Position numbers and translations under genes: made by a program
The notes under the pieces: model-generated
What the model was told of the DNA's origin: nothing
Seen by the model: the letters and a program-made list of their open reading frames with translations, nothing else
The model's database searches: none
Part shown: positions 16,762 to 20,985 of the stretch, in pieces
Position numbering within the stretch: the stretch's first letter is position 1
Layout: every line of letters starts with the position of its first letter
Source: Thioalkalivibrio sp.
GTDB lineage: Bacteria > Pseudomonadota > Gammaproteobacteria > Ectothiorhodospirales > Ectothiorhodospiraceae
Direction of reading: 5' to 3'
NCBI GenBank assembly: GCA_007133115.1
Contig: SLNI01000117.1
Span: 1 to 20,985, forward strand
Length of the DNA stretch: 20,985 nucleotides

Positions 16762-18165
16762 ATGATGCCTTCCGAACTCCGTGCCACCTCGGGGCTCGCC
16801 GCCATTTATGCGGTGCGCATGGCCGGACTGTTCATGGTGTTGCCCGTGTTCGTGCTGTACGCCGATGTGCTCCCGGGCGCCACGCCCTTTCTGATGGGGC
16901 TCGCGCTGGGAATATACGGCCTGACGCAGGCGATTCTGCAGATCCCGTTCGGCATGCTGTCCGACCGTATCGGTCGCAAGCCTCTGATTGCATTTGGCCT
17001 GCTCCTGCTGATCATCGGCAGCATCGTTGCTGCGATGGCGGAGACCGTGTACGGGGTCATTCTGGGCCGAGCCTTGCAGGGGGCGGGCGCGGTGGCCGCG
17101 GTCGTGCTCGCACTGACCGCCGATCTCGTTGCCGAGGAGCGCCGAACGCGCGCGCTTGCGGTCATCGGACTGACGATCGGTCTGACGTTTACCGCCGCGA
17201 TGGTGATGGGCCCGGTCGTGGACCAGTGGTTCGGCCTTTCCGGGATTTTCTGGCTTACCGCGGCGCTCGGATGCATGGCCATCATTGTTCTGTTCGCGTG
17301 GGTGCCGAGCCAGCTCCGGGCCTTGCCGCATCCGGACATGGTGCCGGTGCGGGGTGGGATCGCCCATGTGCTCAGGGATCGGGAGCTGATGCGCCTGAAC
17401 ATGGGGGTGTTCATTCTGCACATGACATTGGCCGCGAACTTCCTGGTGTTGCCGCTGATGCTTGTGAACCGTCTCGGGCTTTCGTCCGCGCAGCACTATC
17501 AGGTGTATTTGCCGGTACTGGTGCTGGGGTTTCTGCTGATGATTCCCATGGTCATCCTGGCCGAACGCCGGCGGGCACTGAAGCCTGTCTTGGTCGCCGC
17601 CATTGCCCTGCTCGTGGTCGTCCAGGCCGTGCTGCCCTTTGCGGTGCACGGGTTCGCCCTCGCGGTCACGCTGGTGCTGTTCTTCGCCGCATTCAATCTG
17701 CTGGAAGCCACCCTTCCGTCGTTGGTGGCAAAGACGGCGCCGGTGGCCGAGAAAGGCACCGCGATGGGCGTGTTTTCGACCAGCCAGTTCCTCGGGATCT
17801 TCGCGGGCGGGGTGGCGGGGGGGTGGATCCTGACCCACTGGGGAGCCTCAATGGTGTTTGCTCTGGGTCTGGTTGGGGTGGCGTTCTGGTGGTTGCTCGC
17901 CAGCGCCATGGCGCCACCCTCTCACCTTTCCAACCGTTCGTACGCCTTGCCGGTACGCTGGAAGCCTGCTGCGTCCGAACTGCAGTTTCGCATCGGACGC
18001 ATGGAAGGTGTCGGCGAAGTCCGGGTGAGCGCCATTGAATCCGCCATCTATCTGAAAGTCGATCCCGCGGTGTTCGATGAGCCAGCCTTGCGCACGCTCT
18101 TGCTCTCGCACGGTCATGTGGCGCCGGATTCTCCCGTGAGCGCTACGGACAGGTCGATGTCCTGA
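16762..18165 (+). CDS. yajR: YajR-type major facilitator superfamily transporter
   Basis: A 467-residue inner-membrane protein with about twelve hydrophobic spans, in the drug/proton antiporter branch of the MFS. Motif A-like GMLSDRIGRKPLI is at 64-76 and GRALQGAGA at 102-110; LLEATLPSLVAKTAP and KGTAMGVFSTSQFLG (331-345) follow in the second half. After the last span, residues about 396-450 form a soluble tail (LQFRIGRMEGVGEVRVSAIE, SAIYLKVDP) that matches the ferredoxin-like YAM domain of E. coli YajR. The E. coli protein aligns from near the N-terminus through the tail. The substrate is not known. Two ATGs occur in tandem at the start. The gene diverges from uvrA and converges on the glutaminase gene. 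Confidence 0.88.
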   Translation: MMPSELRATSGLAAIYAVRMAGLFMVLPVFVLYADVLPGATPFLMGLALGIYGLTQAILQIPFGMLSDRIGRKPLIAFGLLLLIIGSIVAAMAETVYGVILGRALQGAGAVAAVVLALTADLVAEERRTRALAVIGLTIGLTFTAAMVMGPVVDQWFGLSGIFWLTAALGCMAIIVLFAWVPSQLRALPHPDMVPVRGGIAHVLRDRELMRLNMGVFILHMTLAANFLVLPLMLVNRLGLSSAQHYQVYLPVLVLGFLLMIPMVILAERRRALKPVLVAAIALLVVVQAVLPFAVHGFALAVTLVLFFAAFNLLEATLPSLVAKTAPVAEKGTAMGVFSTSQFLGIFAGGVAGGWILTHWGASMVFALGLVGVAFWWLLASAMAPPSHLSNRSYALPVRWKPAASELQFRIGRMEGVGEVRVSAIESAIYLKVDPAVFDEPALRTLLLSHGHVAPDSPVSATDRSMS

Positions 18166-18199
18166 AAGGGTTGCCGCAGGGTGAGCGCGGGCGGTCCGA

Positions 18200-20071
18200 T
18201 CATCGTGTCAGCGTTTGCAGTTCCGCGTTGGCCCGGCGCAGGCGTCCCGACAGGATCTTCGTGATGTTGGTCATCAGGGCGTTGACGATTCCCGGACGTT
18301 CCCAGCTCAGCGTCTGGAGGGTCGGCAGGTCCAGTTGCAGTACATCACAGTCTTCTTCGGCGACCGCGTCGGCCGATCGAGGACCTCCATCCACCAGTGC
18401 CGTCTCCCCAAAAACGACTCCGGCACCAATGCTGGTGAGCCGCATCGCGCCGTTTTTTGGGTCGGGTACCTGGATGGCCACGCGGCCGCGCGCCAGGAAG
18501 TAGAGACAGGTGGCTTCGTCACCCTGGCGAATGATGGGTGCGCCCGCGGGATAATGTTGTGGCGACATGCGTTCGGCGAGCTGTGCGAGATCGTCTTCGC
18601 TGAGGCCCTGGAGTAATTCCATCTCCGCCATCGGGATATGAGAGGGTGGACAGCCGTCTGTCACCAGAACGTGAGCCAGCAATGTGGCCTCGCAGTGTTC
18701 CAGCGCGGAGTCGAGAGTGGAATGGAAAGCCCCTCTCGGAAGGCCGGCCGAGAACAGGTTCTGCATGTTCCCACCGGCACAGGCGAAGTACAGTCGGGTC
18801 CCCAGACCCGATAGATTCCGATTCAGTTGAAGAAGCAGATCTGCGGCCGCGGGGGCGATTCGGCCGACCCGGTGCAGGTCGAGGATCAAATGGTCGCAAC
18901 TTTCCGGCCGGTCTTCGATGGCGGCATCCGCCCGTCGCAGAATCTGCTCTCCGGCGCGGAACTGGAGATCCCCCTGGATTTCCATGATCACCACACGGTG
19001 TCCGTGCTCGTCCAGAATCCGGCGCTCGGCCTCGCGCCGCACCACCTTTGAGCGCACCCGGTCCGCTCGGTAGACGCGCACCACAGCATCGGCGGAACGA
19101 GTGGGATCGAAGACATGCAGGCCGAAGCGCCGCGAGAGCTCATCGCAGGCCTTGATGCCACGTAGGCTGTTCCCGCGGGCGTCGAGCAGTGGAGAGAAGG
19201 TGCCGACCCCCATCTGGCCCGGCAGCGTCGCCACGATGCCGCCCCCGACCCCACTTTTCGCGGGGAGCCCAACCCGGAACGACCATTCGCCCGCAAAGTC
19301 GTACATGCCGCAGGACGCCATGACGGCCATCACGTATTTCACGTAACGGCCATCGAGTGCGCGTTCCCCCGTGACCGGATTGATGCCGCCATTGGCAAGG
19401 GTGGCGGCCATCATCGCGAGATCTTCCGCCGTCACGAGCAGTGAGCATTGGCGAAAATAGACCTCCAGATGTTCGTCGACGCGGGCATCGACCATCCCGA
19501 AGTTGAGCATCAGCCAGGTGATGGCGCGATTCCGATGGCCGGTGGCGGACTCCGAGGCGAAGACCGCTTCGTCGACGTCGAGTACCCGACTGGTGTAGCG
19601 CCGGAACATCTCGACGATCCGGCCCATGCGCTCTTCACTGCCATGCCCCTTGATCAGACCGGTCGTGGCGATCGCGCCCGCGTTGACCATCGGGTTGAAC
19701 GGGCGGTTGGTTTTCTCGTCGAAAACGATCGCATTGAAGGCGTCACCGGAAGGCTCCACGCCGACGCGTGCCAGCACGCCCTCGAGCCCGTGGTCCTCCA
19801 GCGCCAGGCCGTATACGAACGCCTTGGAAATACTCTGAATCGTGAACAGCGCGCGGCTGTCCCCGACCGAGTAGGATTGGCCGTCCACGGTCATCAGTGC
19901 CAAGCCGAAAAGGCTCGGATCGACCTTGGTCAACTCGGGGATGTAATCCGCGAGCGCGCCGCCGTCTTCATTCCGGTAGGTTTCGTAAAGCTCTGTCAGA
20001 CATGCGGTGATGGCAGAGTGGTCGACCTCCCGGCCTTGAACATTCGCGGCGAACTTCCGTGATGGCTGCAT
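18200..20071 (-). CDS. glsA: Glutaminase fused to STAS-like and cyclic-nucleotide-binding domains
   Basis: A 623-residue, three-domain protein. Residues about 15-320 are a serine-dependent glutaminase (glutamine to glutamate plus ammonia). The SxxK pair is Ser80/Lys83 in TIQSISKAF, with Asn130 in NPMVNAGAI, Glu174 and Asn181 in ESATGHRN, Tyr205, Tyr257 in GMYDFAGEW and Val275 in KSGVGGGI. Residues about 358-465 resemble a STAS domain, as described for the Micrococcus luteus glutaminase. Residues about 484-621 are a cNMP-binding fold with FGETALVDGGPRSA at 554-567. I chose the ATG at 20071 because AGAGGA stands four bases upstream and glutaminases are cytoplasmic; an in-frame start at 20131 would add 20 hydrophobic residues. 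The symbol follows the catalytic domain only. Confidence 0.88.
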   Translation of the reverse strand: MQPSRKFAANVQGREVDHSAITACLTELYETYRNEDGGALADYIPELTKVDPSLFGLALMTVDGQSYSVGDSRALFTIQSISKAFVYGLALEDHGLEGVLARVGVEPSGDAFNAIVFDEKTNRPFNPMVNAGAIATTGLIKGHGSEERMGRIVEMFRRYTSRVLDVDEAVFASESATGHRNRAITWLMLNFGMVDARVDEHLEVYFRQCSLLVTAEDLAMMAATLANGGINPVTGERALDGRYVKYVMAVMASCGMYDFAGEWSFRVGLPAKSGVGGGIVATLPGQMGVGTFSPLLDARGNSLRGIKACDELSRRFGLHVFDPTRSADAVVRVYRADRVRSKVVRREAERRILDEHGHRVVIMEIQGDLQFRAGEQILRRADAAIEDRPESCDHLILDLHRVGRIAPAAADLLLQLNRNLSGLGTRLYFACAGGNMQNLFSAGLPRGAFHSTLDSALEHCEATLLAHVLVTDGCPPSHIPMAEMELLQGLSEDDLAQLAERMSPQHYPAGAPIIRQGDEATCLYFLARGRVAIQVPDPKNGAMRLTSIGAGVVFGETALVDGGPRSADAVAEEDCDVLQLDLPTLQTLSWERPGIVNALMTNITKILSGRLRRANAELQTLTR

Positions 20072-20091
20072 TTGGTCCTCTGCCCGAAGCT

Positions 20092-20106
20092 CGGCTCTCA
20101 GAGCCG
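20092..20106 (-). promoter_or_regulatory. Palindrome just upstream of the glutaminase start
   Basis: CGGCTCT and AGAGCCG flank one central base, a perfect 15-base odd palindrome. It begins 20 bases before the preferred ATG and 10 bases before the AGAGGA ribosome site. In RNA it could fold as a 6-bp stem with a three-base loop; in DNA it could be an operator. It lies inside the alternative N-terminal extension, so it would be coding if 20131 were the start. Confidence 0.4.
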
Positions 20107-20185
20107 GTACGAAAACGAGCAAAAGGAGCATCTTCCGTGCCAGCGCGTGCGCCGCTATCCGAGCCGGGGTTCCCGTAGCCCAAAA

Positions 20186-20206
20186 ACGTTAACGTGCATG
20201 ACTCAT
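20186..20206. promoter_or_regulatory. Two adjacent palindromes, possible operator
   Basis: ACGTTAACGT (20186-20195) is a perfect 10-base palindrome; two bases later ATGACTCAT (20198-20206) is a perfect 9-base odd palindrome. They lie 115-135 bases upstream of the glutaminase ATG in an AT-richer patch of a GC-rich region, where an operator or promoter would be expected. No regulator is identified. Confidence 0.3.
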
Positions 20207-20213
20207 CTGCGGG

Positions 20214-20286
20214 GGCCTCGGTCGCGGCAGGCATCTGTGGTGTATGGGCTCTGCGTGATTCTGGTGCAATGGAGGTGACCGAGGCC
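20214..20286. repeat. Widely spaced 10-bp inverted repeat
   Basis: GGCCTCGGTC (20214-20223) and GACCGAGGCC (20277-20286) are perfect reverse complements separated by 53 bases. The pairing could extend two more bases inward with one G-U pair. It may form a long-loop stem or two half-sites for a looping regulator; no T-run makes it a terminator. Confidence 0.4.
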
Positions 20287-20427
20287 GCGGTCTGCGCACC
20301 GATCTGGGGCGGGCGGCTGAGGGTCCTTCGGGGCGATGCGCAATGCACGGACCGGCCGGGTGATCGCTGCAATGTCCTGTCGGTGCGGATCAGGCTTCCT
20401 GCAATCCCTGCGTCAGGACCGGACAGC

Positions 20428-20967
20428 TCAATCGAGGGAAGACCCGGGTTCCGTCCCGGGATGCGTCGCTTTCAGTATGGTGGCGACGATCGGTCCCTTG
20501 GCCGCTGTATAGGCGGCGCGATCGCACCGGTACAGGCGGGCGAGGTTCCTTTTTTCCCGCTCGTAATAGGCGAACCACTCTCGATTGGCGCGCAGTGTGT
20601 CCCGAAATTCGAGCCAGGCGCGGGCGTGCGGAGAGCGGTTGTGGACGACGTGCAAGTGCACCCGCGCGGGGTCTCCCATGCGGAAGAAGTGACGCCCTCG
20701 CAGCCCGAAATTTCCCAGATACCGATAGTTCATGGCCTCCAGCTTGCGCACCAGTTTCCGGGATCGCGCGGGTATGGTCACCGTCAGCATGATGTCGATG
20801 ATGGGCTTGGCGCTCATGCCCGGCACTGCCGTACTGCCGATATGTTCCACGCTCAGAAATCCGGGAAGCTCTGCACTTTCCAGTTTCTGCGCCTCGCGGG
20901 CGAATGCTCGAGGCCAGGAGGCGTCGTAGTCGACCAGGGTTACGGATTCGTCTGTGGGTTCGGACAT
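20428..20967 (-). CDS. GrpB/UPF0157 family protein, nucleotidyltransferase-like
   Basis: A 179-residue protein starting MSEPTDESVTLVDYDASWPR. It belongs to the GrpB (UPF0157) family, which has a nucleotidyltransferase-like fold and no settled function. The signatures are VEHIGSTAVPGMSAKPIIDI (about 40-59), where the GST and the later Asp match the active-site pattern of that fold, HLHVV at 104-108, and WLEFRDTLR. The ATG at 20967 is preferred; a TTG at 20982 would add five residues. No clear Shine-Dalgarno is visible, and upstream sequence is nearly at the window edge, so the start is less certain. A 356-base gap separates it from the glutaminase gene, so an operon is doubtful. Confidence 0.85.
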   Translation of the reverse strand: MSEPTDESVTLVDYDASWPRAFAREAQKLESAELPGFLSVEHIGSTAVPGMSAKPIIDIMLTVTIPARSRKLVRKLEAMNYRYLGNFGLRGRHFFRMGDPARVHLHVVHNRSPHARAWLEFRDTLRANREWFAYYEREKRNLARLYRCDRAAYTAAKGPIVATILKATHPGTEPGSSLD

Positions 20968-20985
20968 GTGCTGGACGTCCAATTG

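Larger units (their letters stand above)
20072..20427. other. Non-coding region upstream of the glutaminase gene
   Basis: These 356 bases separate the glutaminase start from the end of the grpB-like gene. Short frames exist on both strands, but none has a recognisable product or ribosome site. The stretch contains palindromes at 20092-20106, 20186-20195 and 20198-20206 and a wide inverted repeat at 20214-20286. I found no convincing -35/-10 pair for the glutaminase gene and no clear terminator for the grpB-like gene. Confidence 0.6.

Noticed and set aside
16609..17838. 409-codon minus-strand frame rich in His, Gln and Arg opposite yajR
   Set aside because: Its composition is what the reverse complement of membrane-protein codons gives; no start signal or domain.
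20199..20279. 26-codon plus-strand frame in the gap
   Set aside because: No ribosome site, no similarity to a known small protein, and short frames are expected by chance.
19968..20372. 134-codon minus-strand frame overlapping the glutaminase start and the upstream gap
   Set aside because: It overlaps the certain N-terminus of the glutaminase in another frame, is rich in Ser/Arg/Pro/Ala and has no domain.
1..20985. CRISPR arrays, tRNA/rRNA genes, insertion sequences, prophage or toxin-antitoxin genes
   Set aside because: I looked for regularly spaced repeats, cloverleaf-like sequences, transposase or integrase motifs and small paired genes and saw none.

Overview
This window holds an almost complete bacterial ribosomal-protein supercluster followed by a small accessory tail. 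The gene content, high GC (roughly 60% or a little more, judged by eye) and protein sequences point to a gammaproteobacterium. Supporting signs are E. coli-like lengths for S4 (206), L2 (273), S14 (101) and L5 (179), a YajR homologue with its C-terminal extra domain, and uvrA and this transporter gene placed back to back. Placement below class is a guess; an Ectothiorhodospiraceae- or Chromatiales-like sulfur bacterium would fit.

Region 1 (1-10704, plus strand): the 3' end of tuf (EF-Tu) runs directly into rpsJ, so the str and S10 operons are joined. The S10 and spc genes then follow in canonical order: rpsJ, rplC, rplD, rplW, rplB, rpsS, rplV, rpsC, rplP, rpmC, rpsQ, rplN, rplX, rplE, rpsN, rpsH, rplF, rplR, rpsE, rpmD, rplO, secY, rpmJ. 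Spacing is very tight (overlaps of 1-4 bases, gaps mostly under 30). The exception is a 112-base rpsJ-rplC gap that carries a plausible extended -10 promoter and two strong hairpins, which look like a regulatory leader displaced from its usual place upstream of rpsJ.

Region 2 (10705-13674, plus strand): the alpha operon, rpsM, rpsK, rpsD, rpoA, rplQ. Its 71-base leader has a promoter candidate overlapped by a short terminator-like hairpin. The operon ends in a good intrinsic terminator after rplQ.

Region 3 (13694-18165): uvrA (minus strand, converging on rplQ) and a yajR-type MFS transporter (plus strand) diverge from a 209-base intergenic region. The ssb gene that often follows this pair in related genomes is not present here.

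Region 4 (18200-20967, minus strand): a three-domain protein combining serine-dependent glutaminase, a STAS-like domain and a cyclic-nucleotide-binding domain, then a 356-base non-coding stretch with several palindromes, then a GrpB/UPF0157-family gene.

The first two regions build the ribosome, the Sec channel and the RNA polymerase alpha subunit. The tail is unrelated: DNA repair, efflux and glutamine hydrolysis with apparent ligand control. I found no CRISPR array, transposase, prophage, tRNA or rRNA. The least ordinary items are the glutaminase fusion and the two non-standard leader arrangements; I do not see an obviously new multi-gene system.
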